Source: Oscillospiraceae bacterium (GTDB taxonomy: Bacteria; Bacillota; Clostridia; Oscillospirales; UBA929). Taken from it: DNA of 60,674 nucleotides. Positions 34,501-46,500 of the stretch are shown in pieces. The translations under genes and the position numbers were made by a program. Each line of letters opens with the position of its first letter. Position 1 is the first letter of the stretch. Where the stretch lies: positions 1 through 60,674 of the forward strand of contig JAISCT010000032.1 of the NCBI GenBank assembly GCA_031265355.1, given 5' to 3'. The notes beneath the pieces are model-generated. The model saw nothing but the letters and a program-made list of their open reading frames with translations, had not been told where the DNA came from and did no database searches.

Positions 34501-37500
34501 GCACCCATACCCAAACCGCCCTCGGCGCCGAGTACAAACGCCGCATCACCGTAAATCTTCTCAAGCGCGCCCGTCATCGGCGCGCCTCCGGCGTCCACAA
34601 TGTTCACCGCAACCTGCGCGGCCTTCACGACATACAGGGTGAGCTCGATAGGCGCCGGCGCGTCATTTCCGCTCCCGCCGCCGTCCTCCACGTACGCAAG
34701 CCCCTGCGGGTTGAGCAGCACATGAAAGCCGTACCCGCCCGCGTCGGGCGCCGGCAGGCTGTTGAGATAGGCAGAATTGAAAGTGAGCGTTTCGCCCGCA
34801 ACCTGGTACGCCGCCGACGGGAGCCAATCGTCGCCGCGCTTCACCGCCGCGACGGTACTGCCCCGGAGCGCCAGCACGGCGCTCACGCCTGTATCTGAGG
34901 TCTTGGTGAACGGCGGCGGCGGCGCCGCCAGTGCGCCGTCCGTGTAGCGCACGATGCCGTCGGTGCTGATTACGCGCACATTGCCGGCTCGGTCAGTGAT
35001 ACGCGCATAGACAATAAAGGCTCCGTCCACGTCAAGGGTAAGCCCGTCTGCCGCCACCCAACCGGCGGCGGCCTCAGCGGCGGCCTCAGTGGCAAACGCC
35101 GCCCCACGGTCACGCACCAAGTACTCGACGCGCGCCACGCCCGAGCCGCCAACGTCGGCGCCCGTGAGCTCCGCCGCCACGTCGCCGCGGTAGAAGCGCA
35201 CAAACGCAGGCGCGGCGATAAAGGCATCGAACACAAGTCCGCGCAGTCGTATCGCGCCGCTCGGCGCCACATTGTCGGCATACGCAATGGTAAACCGCAC
35301 TTCTGCAAAGCCGCTGGCATAGCCGTCCGCAAACTGCAGGACGACAACATGTTCGCCCTTCGCCAGCGTATTGACGAACGCCGGAAGCAGCACTGCAACG
35401 GCACTGCGTCCGTCGGCGCCCTCAAAGAGGCTGCCCACCGCGGTGCCACCCGCCGCGGGCGGCAACGAGAGCGTCAATCCGCCTGGGTCTGCCGCCGGCG
35501 CCCACGCAAGCGCGGTGTCGTCAAGGTGTACCGATGTCACGCTCGCAAAGTCGCCCTTCGCCTCAACAAGCATCGCCTCGTCCAGATCCACAGACGTACC
35601 CGGGGGCTCCTGCCGGATGATCGGATGGTCGTGGACAAGCGCGTCGGCCGCGTCGTTCAGCGCGTCAAGCGCGCGCGCAAAGGCATCCTCGGAATCGACG
35701 CCCGCGTCAAGAAGGGCGCGGGCATCGCTCAAGGCGTCCTCAACGGCGTCGACGGCGTCCGCGCCGTAGTTCGCCAAAGCGGCCTGCACCGCGGGCAGCA
35801 CCCTATCGCGCAGGTCGTCGCAGCGATCGCTCAGCGCCTGCCGGGTCGCCGCGCTCGCCGCGACGACAAGCCGCACGTCCACCGTCGCCGACGCGTAGGC
35901 GCTCCCATACAGCGCATCGTCCGGCGTAAAGGTCGCGCGCGCCACAAACAGCCCGCTCTCGCGCACCGCGCCGCCCAGCCCGTCTGCCTCATGGCCGGCG
36001 GCGCCCGGCACGAGGGAGCTGTCCTCCCACGCAAGATGGCCGCTCAGCACCTCGTCGCCAAAATTCGCGACGCCGCCAAATTCGTAGGTAGACGTACCCA
36101 CGTCGGAGGCGGAAAGCGCCTGGCCCAAAATGACGGCCGGCACATCGGTCACCGCCGAGGCAAGCTCCGGCGTCACGGGCGCAACCTCAAGCTCGACCGC
36201 CCTCTCGACGGGGAGATAGCCCGTTGGAGCCGACACAGCGAAGTCGACCAAGTGCGCACCGTCAGGCGTAAACACCAACACGGCGGTCTGCCGGCCGGTC
36301 TTGGATGTGATAAGGGTATCCGGACTCTTCCAATGCCAGCCGCCAAACGCCGTGATGTCCTCATAATCGTCGGGGTCAGCGTCGTCGGCGCTCACAGCGA
36401 GCACCCGCCCGTCGTCGCCTATCGCAGCGCGGCCAACCGTACCGCCGTACGCCACCGCCCCCATCGTCGGCAGCGCTGCTACCACGCTGCGCGGCGAGTA
36501 GACGATGACGTCGGCCTCAACCGAGAGAGGCGCTATGCGCGGATCCTCCGGCACAAAGAGTGCATAAGGGTGGTGAATGCCCGCATCCGTGCTCGCGTAC
36601 GCGATGTCCGCGGCGGCAGTGCCGTTGGCGTCGTCATCCCAGACCCACATACCCACAACCGCCGTCTCAACGCCGCCGTACGCAAACACCACATCGCCCG
36701 TGATGGTCGAGTCCGCCAGCGTCTCGGTCTCAGGCCGGCCGGAGTCGGAGGCAAAGATCGGCGAGCCAACCGGCGCCGGTCCTGGGGTAGTCGCATCCAC
36801 CCTGCCCGCCATCTCGGGCGCCGCCTGCCGCACCGCAACCGTAACCGTGTCCGCAAGCGCGCGGTAGTTCGTCACAAACGGGTCGGCCGGCACAAACACC
36901 ACGTCGTAGGCATAGCCACTGGCAAGCCCACCCGCGGCACTCTCGGCGTCGCTACCCGGTATCTGCGTCACGTCAACCGTCGGCGCCCACGTAAGGGTAC
37001 CGTCCAGAGGCATCCCGCGTATGTCGCGGGCGACACCATCGAGCATGAGATTCGCAAGCCGCTGCCCATAAAACAGGGTGCCGTCACCCAAAACCCCACC
37101 GCTCACAACAGGGCCGGCCCCATCCCAAACAGGCGCGGCCTTCTCAATCGCCGCAATCGCGGCGGAAGGCACACTCACTAGCTCGTAGCTGGCTATCTTC
37201 GCACCGGCCAAAACAAAGCCGCCGACCTGCACGGTCTTGTTCGCCCCGACATCGGCCGGGTCCCCAACACCGTCTGAGACAAAGTGCGCCGAGGCGCCGG
37301 CGAGCGACACATAGATGGCCTGCTCGTCGCCCGGCGCCGCATTCACAAGCGCGGGCACCGCCGCAAACTCAGCGAAATCCGTCCCGTCATAGACCTTGTC
37401 CTTTACCGCGACAGCCTCGATGCGCACGGGGCGCCGCTCGACCTCCAGCACAAACGAGGCCACCGCCGAGACGTTGTAATTGTCGTCACTCGTCCGCTGC

Positions 37501-40500
37501 GCGGAGATCACCGCATGTCCCACAGAGACCACAGTCACCTCGCCGGAGGCTTCATCCACCGCAGCCACCGCCGTATTGCTGCTCGCCCACACCCAGACGC
37601 CCGCGCCGCTGCCGCCGGTGGCGCGCAGAACAAACGCGTCATCGCCGTAATCCACCACAAGCGGACCGACGACCGCATCTCCGTCCGCGTTCACAATGCT
37701 CACGGCGTCCTGCGCGGCCTTCTCGACGTCGTAGCTGACGGCCACGCTGCTGCCCTCCGAGAAGTTACCATCACCGGAGTACTCCGCGCGCAGCTCATGG
37801 CCGCCCGCGCCAAGTCCAACCGTCAGTGCGGCAACGGCTTTCCCTTCGACCGCAGTCAGCGCCACCGCGCCGCCCAAAAGTGTCTCGCCGTCAAAGAACC
37901 GCATCTCGCCCGTCGCCGTCGTGCCATTGGCACCCGGCGCCACCGTCGCGCTCAGCAGCGTGCTGTTTCCATAGACGGTCGCCGCCGGCTCGGCGGACAG
38001 TGTAAGCGCCGAGGCCGCTTTGGCCATCGAGAGGGCGACGATGATCTCCGCCGGCGCGTCGTTACCGCTCCCATTGCCGCCGCCCGTACCGTCGACAGCG
38101 CCGTCGGCCACATAGGGACGCCCTTGCGGGTTGATCTGCACGACAAAGCTGTGGCTGCCCGCCTCGGGTACCGGCAGATCGTTGAGATACGCGGCGGTGA
38201 AGCTGAGCGTCTCGTCCGTGACGCCGTACGCGACGTCCGGAGTGAGCACGTCATCGCCGCGCTTCACGCTTGCGACTGTGTTGCCGTGCAGCGCCATCAC
38301 AGCGCTCACGCCGTACTCAGAAGTCTTGGTAAACGGCGCAGGCGCCGTCAGAAGACTGCCGTCCGTATAGCGCACGACACCGTCGGTGGCGATCACACGC
38401 ACGTTGCCGGCGTTATCGGTCATGCGTGCGTAGATGATGTACGCGCCATCCGCGCCGAGGGAGAACTCGTCCGCCTCCGCCCAACCGACAGCGACGGCGG
38501 CCTCGGCCTCAGAGCCAAAGGCCGCGTCGCGCACCAAGTACTCGACGCGCGCCACACCTGAACCGTCCGTCTCATCACCGCCCGTCAGCATCACAGCCAC
38601 GTCGCCGCGGTAAAAGCGCACGAACGCAGGAGCGGCGATAAATCTGTCAAACACAAGCCCGCGCAACCGTATCGAACCGCTCGGCGGGGCGGCGTCATAA
38701 CCCACCACAGCCGTATGCGCGACCTCGGCGTTGCCCGCCGCATCCGTCGCCCAGTGGACGACCGTGTGCCAACCCGCACCGAGGGCGCTCAAGCTGACGT
38801 CCGTCTCGCCGCCCGCCACAGTGACCGTCGGCCTGCCGTCAACGCGGTAGCTGACGGAGGCGACCGTACCCAGGTCCGCACCGGTGGGGTTGGTGTCGCC
38901 GCCCGCGCGCACGTCATCATCGACGGCCGAAAGCGTGAGCAAACCGGTGGCCGTCCAGGCCCCGTCGGCCACGCCGCCGGAACCGCCGAGCGTCAGCGTG
39001 CTCACGGGGGCTGCACCGTCGGTGTAGCGCGCCGTGAGCGTGAGCGGCTCAGCCGGCATGGTAATCGTACCCGGACTGCCCTGCGGCAGCGCGACGACAG
39101 CGCCCGCGGAAGTCTGCGCCCACGCGTCGAAACGCCAGCCCGCCGCAGCGGCGGCGGCCGTAACGACAACCGCGCTGCCCGCCGCGAAGCAACCGTCGCC
39201 CGGACCGTAAGCGCCTGTGGCCATGCCGGCACCGCCCGCGCCGGGGTCGCCGCCCGCAAAGCCCACGGCCCCCTCGGAGCCGAGCAGCGTCAAAGGCCAG
39301 GTCGGCGTGATGCCCTCGACCGCGACGACGGCCTGCGCCGCCGAATCGTCGTCAAAGGCCGCCAGGACGGTATGCGCGCCCTCGGTGCGTGTCCAGTCCG
39401 CCTCAAGCGTCACAATGAGCTGATCGGCGAGGGACACGGGCGCGCCGCCATCGAAGATGAACTGCGCGGGGCCGCCGCCGCTCACACGCCAGAGCCCGGC
39501 GTCAAGCGGCGCGCCGTCGAGATAGATGTCCGCAACGCCGACGCCGATCTCTTTGCTCGTGCGCAGCCCATAGGCGGGCGCTACGTACCCGCCCCGCGCG
39601 TGGGCGGCCGGCAGTACCTGTTCGGCGTTGATATTCGTGAGGTAGTTGTGCCCCTCGCCGTCGAGGAAATACGCAAAGTCTCCGACGCTTTTCGACGCCA
39701 GCACCACCTGTCCGGCATCCACCGCCGCCACATCCCAGGTCGGCAGACCGACGAAAAGCGCGCCGCTCGCACTCACATCGAGCATCACGCGGTAGGTCCA
39801 GCCCTCCCGCTCGGTGACGCGGAACACGCCATTGACGGCGGTGGTCTCGGCCGCCTCGCCCGAGAGCACGATCGGTCCGGTATAATCGCCGTCGCCGAAC
39901 CACTCCAGCGTGGCCGGATCGGTCACCGCGCGCGTGTCGTCAAAGGTAATCTGAAGGATAAGAGATGTCCAGTCATCGGGCCCCGGCAACACCCGCGCCT
40001 CCTTGAGGGCGCGCGGGATGGCAACCGGGGGGTGCGCGGTAAGCACGCCTTGCCCCGTCTGCGCGATCTGAAATGCGTAAGCGGACCCCAGATTGACGGC
40101 GACGTCGACGGCGTCGCCGGTGTGATAAGCGTACTGCGGGCTGAGCTTCAATGTGTAGACCGTCTTATCGGCGTTCACGCCCACAAAACCGCCCAGCTCC
40201 GCCTGTGCATCGGCGCGCTTGTGGGCGGCACCGCCCACGGTCACACTGTCCCAGGCAAGCGTGACGGGATAGGTGAAGGCGAGGGTAAGCGTATCGGTCA
40301 GACCGTCTGCACCCGCTGAAGAGGAGGCCGCGGCGGACACGAGCTCAGCCTTGGGATGTACGGTGAAGCTGACATCCTGGGTAGACGTCGAGCTGTTCTC
40401 GTAGGTCAGCTCTATCTGAGCGGCATGGGTTTCGGGCGCAAGGCCGGGTTTGGGCGCAATCGTCCAGTCCACGCCGGTGCCAAGCAGCGTAAAGGCGTCC

Positions 40501-43500
40501 GCGGCACCCGAGACAAACGTCACATTCGCTATGGTGTCGTCGCCGATCACCGTCTGCGGCGCCGCCTGGCCCGGCTCTCCGCCCACAGCATAGCCCTGCA
40601 GCGCGTCATCAAAACGGATCGCGTTGTAAGCGTGAACATAAAAGACCGCTTCGGCGCTGGCAAACTTCTCATCCGCCACCGCCTTGACGCGCAGGTAGTA
40701 AGTACCTGGCACGAGGCCGCTCACGCTCTCGCCGCCGATGGGCGTCCACGCATCCTCAGACGCCGCGCGGTATTCCATCGCCGCGTTTACATTGCTGAGC
40801 ATCCCCGTCGGCGTCATGCTGGCGGGCTGTTCGACAGCAAACCCACTCGGCGCCACGGGCCGCGCGGGCACGACGAGCGCCTGCGCCGGTGAATCGACGG
40901 CGCCCAAGTCGTCATCACCGAGCGTCACGCCTGCGGAAACGCCCTTGCGCACAATCCTCAGCGTGACGCCCAGCTCACTGAACGGTATGCGATCGTAGAC
41001 GCCGTCCACGTCAACGGCGTTCTCGCCGCCGTACCCGTGCGACTCGTTGGCAAAGACGTAGGTCCCACCCGGCGCAAGACCCGTAAGCCGCTCGCCGATA
41101 TAATCGATAGACGCCGCGGGCATAGGCCAGGCCACGGGCGCGTACAACGCAAAGGCCATCGAAGCGGCAGAGCTGCCCTCTGGGTCACTGCCCGAGCCGC
41201 TGCCACCCGCAAAGAAGTAGCTGTGCCCGCTCGCGGCGTTGGTCCATCCGCTCACCGCGATGCTGGCCTGCGTGCCGTTTGCCCCGGTAAAGGGCGCAAA
41301 TGTCACAAGCCAGGTGGCAGCGTCACTGTCACCGCCGGCGGAGATGGCGCCGCGCTGTGTGCTGGACGCGCCGCCGACCGTCACATCCACATGAGCGGCG
41401 TCAAAGCCCGTCACAGCCCGGTCAAAGACAAGCCAGACGCCCGTCGAGGCCACCCGCCCATTTTTACCGCCGTACTGCGCGGCGCTCACGAGCGCCACCG
41501 CAAGCGGCGTCACCACGCGCCGGCTCGCGTAGGCGGCCGCGTTGCCCGCCTCGTCTTTCACCACCACATTGAACCAATACGGCGTATCGGCGGCAAGCCC
41601 GCTCACGGCATACGCGGCAATGTCCGCGCTGCCGCCGGTGTTGAGCAGTGTGCCGCTCACCGCGCAGTCCTCGGGGGTGGAGATGTTGTTGGTGGTCGAG
41701 ACGGAAAGGTACACAAAGTAGCGCAGCGCCGCGTCCCGCCCGGCGGGAAAGGCGTCGGTCGCCTTGCTCCAAGAAAGCGTGAGACCCGTCTCGCTGAGGT
41801 TCGCCGCCGCAAGCGTGCTGTCCGGCGTATCGTCGGCCGCACCGCCCGGCACGGGCTTGGTCGTCTCCTCGGCTACGGAAAGCGCCACCTCCGCCGGCGT
41901 CGCGGCGAGGTGGTTCGCGTCGCCGGCCCGCGTCACGGTGAGCGTGGCGCTGCCCGCCGTAAGCAGGGTAACAGTGGCCGCCGCACCGCCGCTGTCCGCG
42001 ACGGGGGCCACCCCGACCGCGGTCGGGGCGCTGCTTGTCCACACATAACTGTTCGCGCCCGCTCCGCTGCCGAGCGCGAAGCCGCCCTCGACGGTGAGCG
42101 TAAAGGAGACGTCCTCGCGCGCCTTGCTCAGCGCGGTCACCGCCGCGCCGCCCTCCTTCACCATAAGCGCACCCTGGGATGCCTGGGCCACCGTATAGTC
42201 GACGAGACGCTGCGGCGCGGCCGCGGCGTAATTGTCATCGCCCGAGTAGGCCGCAAGCAGCGTATGTACACCGGCGGACAAGGTAACGGTCACACTGGCC
42301 CGCCCGCCGGTACTATGGGGCTCTACGTTGATCGGACCGCCGCCGAGCAGGTGCGCGGCGTCAACAACGCCGTCGTAGAAGTTCACGGCGCCTGTGGGCA
42401 CCGCGCCGCCGCTCTCAACGTCCACACGCAAGGTCACGTTGTTTTCGCCGTAGGTCGCACCGCCCGCCTGCGCGGGGGGCACGGAAAGCGCGAGCGCCGG
42501 CACGGCCTTAAGCACCTCAACGTCAAAAGCCGTGGTCGCGGGCGCCTGGTTCGCGGTGCCCACGCCGGCGTCGTCCACATACGCCACGCCCAGCGGCCTG
42601 TAGTGCACCACAAAGTTGTGTGTGAAGCTGTCTATGCCCGCCGCGCCGGCCGAAAGCGTCTCCAAGTAGGACCCCGCCAGCGCAATGGTGCTGCCCGCGC
42701 CGCCCTCAGAGACCGTATAGGCCCCCTCCGGCAGCGGCGTAAAGGCAGGTCCCGGCAGCGTAACGGCGTCTATCACGTTGCCGTTGCGCACGACGCTCAC
42801 GGTCTTGCTCTCGCTGGAGAGCTTTGTGTAGTTCACCTTGTCGGTATCAGCTGCGCTGTCCATGTAGACCACCGTGCCGTCCGAGCGGAGTACGGCCACA
42901 TTGCCCGACGCGTCGGTAAGCCGCGCGTACACAAAGAACTTCTCGCCGGGCAACACGGCGACCGGCGCGGTGTAGGTCTGCCAGCCGGAGGCCGCCTGCG
43001 CGGCGCCCGCGCTCGCAAACGGCGAGGCAGCCTTGAGGTACTCAATCTTCACAAGCCCGTCGCCGTCCGTGTCGGCGGCCGTCATCGTCACATCCACCGT
43101 CTGTTTGAAGAACAGCCCAAAGGTGTCGGTGTCCAGAAACTGCGTAAAGGCATGGCCCTGGATGATGATGCTGCCCGTCGGCGGCGCCGTATCCTTATAT
43201 ATATCCACCTCATGCGGCGCGTTGTCCACATCATAGCCCACCCAATCGGCCAGCGTCACGTTCACCGCGCCCTCCGTCACACCGGAGACATCGAGCGTAT
43301 AGAAGGCCCCCGCGCCGCTGAGCGCGCCCTTCACGGCGCGCCCCGTGCCGTCGGCGACGCTGACGGCGTCTGCGGTGAGTCCCGCGACCGGCGCGTCAAA
43401 CGTCAGCGAGATACCGGTTGATGTTCTGACGCCCGACGCGCCGCCCGTCTGCGTCACGGCCGCCACATTTACCCGACGCGTTGTGTACAGCGCAAGCTCG

Positions 43501-46500
43501 TAGTACACCGCCGTCGCATCGTCGTCGGCCGAGACCGTCCCCAGCCAAGCCCGCGTGGGATAGTTCGCTTCGTCCGCCCAAGCCAGCGGCAGCGAATCGC
43601 TTACAACGGAAACAAAGCCGGGATCGGAGTACAGCACGGCCGCCGCAGCCCCGCCCTCTCCCGACTGCCCCACAACCACAAGGTCGCCCAGCGCAAGCGT
43701 GCTCTTGCCCGCCGGCAGCGCCGCCGAGAGCTTCGCAGGCGTGTTTGCGGCAAGCCCCTGGGCTGCCGTACTCACATCCGCCGCGGGCACAACACTGGCC
43801 ACAGTAGCGACCGTCGGACGCACAACCCACTTCGCCCAATAATCGCGATGCTCAAGGATCTCATCGTTCGGGGTCATCGTCACGGTCGGTCCCGTGAGAG
43901 CGGCGTTTTCATACCAGCCCTTAAACACGTGGCTTCGGCTTGTCACAGCCCCCACCGCCGGCAGCGCCAGCGGACTTATGAGGTAACTGTGATCGTACTG
44001 CCCCGCGCGCTCGGGGTCGGTGGAAAGCGCCCAGCCCGCAGGCAGCGTCAGGTAGCTCGGCGAGACGGTCTCGCCGCCGTCGGCGATGGCATAGGTCTTC
44101 ACATGCAGCGTCACCGACGGTTTGAGAGAGAGCACCCGCACCTGCGCGATGGCCGAGGCAAAGGTCGAGGCCGTGGGTGCGCGCCGCACCTCGTATCGCC
44201 CGGCCGTCACGCTGACGGAGCCCGCAACGCTCGTCCAACCACTTGTCACATCGGCGCCATTGCGGCTCGCACGGTACTGGAATGTCCCCGCAAGACTGAC
44301 GGCGCCATCGGCGGTGTTGTCGTCGGAAGCGGGGGTGACGGCGGTGCCCGCCGGCGCCGCGGCCCGGCGGGCGACCGACAAAAATGCGGGCGCCGAAGCG
44401 GGGTACGGCCCGGCCGCTTTGCGCACAACCGACAGGTTGAAGTCACCCGCGTCGGCCAGTGACGTAAGCGACGCGAGGTTGCCGAGCTCAGCCCCACTGT
44501 CCGCCACCGTCACGGCATAATCAGCGGGGTTGCAGCCACTGGCAAACACCAGCGTCTCATCGGCGTAGTTGGCACGCACCACGGCAGACGCATCCGGCGT
44601 GGCCTGCGCAGTGTAGGCCGTGAGGAGCACCACGGCGGCACTCTCGTTGTGGTCGTCATCGCCCGCGGCGCGCACGCGCACCGCGTAGCTGCTCGCCGCG
44701 GCAAGCCCGCTGAAGTGATGGTGGGTGACTCCATCGGCGCCCACCGCCCCATCCCACGCGCTGAAAGCATCGCCGCCCAACTGGTAAGAGAGCTGTACGC
44801 CCTCAGGCGCGCCGGTCACCGCAAGCCCAAAACCGCTGCTCGTAAGGCCAAGCGTTTCGGCGGCAAGCCCGCTCAGGTTCCAATTCGCCTTGTTCACGGT
44901 AAAATACCCGTTGCTTCTGCAGGTATACGCGTGCTCGTCATGGGAGTAGGCGATATTTACCTGGATGGTATAACTGCCCGCGGGTATTCCGGCCACCGGC
45001 GTGACGGTCCACGCCTGACTCTGCCCCACCGCTCCGCCCGTCGCGGCGGGCACGATGACGGCACCGGGATTGTTAAGGACGAAATAGTGCGAACCCGCAC
45101 CGCTTAAGGAAACCTGATCGGCGAACAAAGTAATGGACTCGGAAGCGATGTTGTTGATGGTAAGCGCGTGCGGCGCGGCGTTCATCGCACCGAAAGTAGC
45201 CGAGCCGAGGTTCAAGGCCGAGGCGTTGAGGGGCGAAGGCACCGCAGTCGCGTAGAAGGAGGCGGGCGCCTCGTCCGTCGCGGGATAGCGCAGGCCGTAA
45301 TCGCCGCCCTCCCCGTCATAGAACAGATTCACACTCGATGCGTCTGGGATAAAATCCGTCCAGAGCCTGTTCTCACCCGTGTCAACGCCGCGGCTGTACT
45401 GATAAGCGCGGCCAGGTTCGAGGTTGCCTACGGTGATGCCGGCGCTCGGGTCGTCGGGTTCGACGAGCGCCGCCGTCAGCCCCTCGGGCGCCGCCGGACG
45501 TCCCGGCAGCGTGGCGGGCTCACTGTCACGGGAGGCGAAGACCGCGGCGCCCTGCGGATAACGCAGCACTACACGCTGCCCCACGGCCGCGCTCCAACCG
45601 AGCGCGGCAAAGTCCGCAAAATCGCCGGCGGCAAGCGCGGTATAGCTGGAGGATGCCTCCGTCCGCCACTGGAGCGCCGCGCCGCCGGCGACCAAACGCT
45701 CGTTTATGTAGTCAACGCTCCAAACACCCGCCCCCGCCAAGGGCGCCGTCGGACGCGCGGGCGCCGCCAGACTCAACTCAGGCTGCACGCTTTGGCCCAC
45801 ATAACCGTCTGTGATGGCCAGGCGGTAGAAGACCGTCGCGACGCTCGCGCCGGCGTCGTCCAACGCGTCAAAGACACTCGCCTCGCCCACGGCCACGCCG
45901 GCCTGGGTAAGTTCCAAGCACTCGGTGCCCGTCCCGCGCCGCCACACGGCGTTGTCGCCCACAAGCCACAGCGCCGCGCCGCCCGAGGCGCGCACGCGGT
46001 ACTCGGTATCGGCCGGGATAAAGCCCGCCGCCCCCGCCGAGACAGCGTTGCTGCGCACGACCTCGGCGCCATAATCCACCGCAAAGGCCGACGGGTACGG
46101 ATAGACGCGCACACCCTTGAGCCACGTGCCCTCCCCCACCCGGCTGACGACCTGATAGACGGCGGCTGGGTCGAGGCTTGAAAAGGTGACGGCGGCGCCG
46201 GTATACGCAAATGGTCCGGAGACGATCTCCCCGTTCGCGGGGTCCGCCAAGGCGTAATTGTAGCCCGCGCGCGTGCCGGCCGCGCGGATGACGATACCGG
46301 TGCCGCCCATCGCGCGCGTGACGTCGGCGGCCGCGAGATCAACGGCGTCGACGACGGGCGTGACAATCCTGAGCGCCGCGAGCGCGCCGTCATCACTGTA
46401 GGCGGCGACGGCGTAGTTCACTTCGGTATAATTCGCGGGACGGGAAACAAGCCAGTAATCTGTGCCCAGCGCGAGTTCTTCAAAGACCGTCGTACCGCCC

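Noticed and set aside
41037..43421. 794-codon plus-strand open frame opposite the giant gene (also 682, 610 and 534 codons at 31554, 35349 and 38715)
   Set aside because: Arg/His/Gly-rich shadows without domains or binding sites; the minus-strand frame has a signal peptide, recognisable modules and a membrane anchor.
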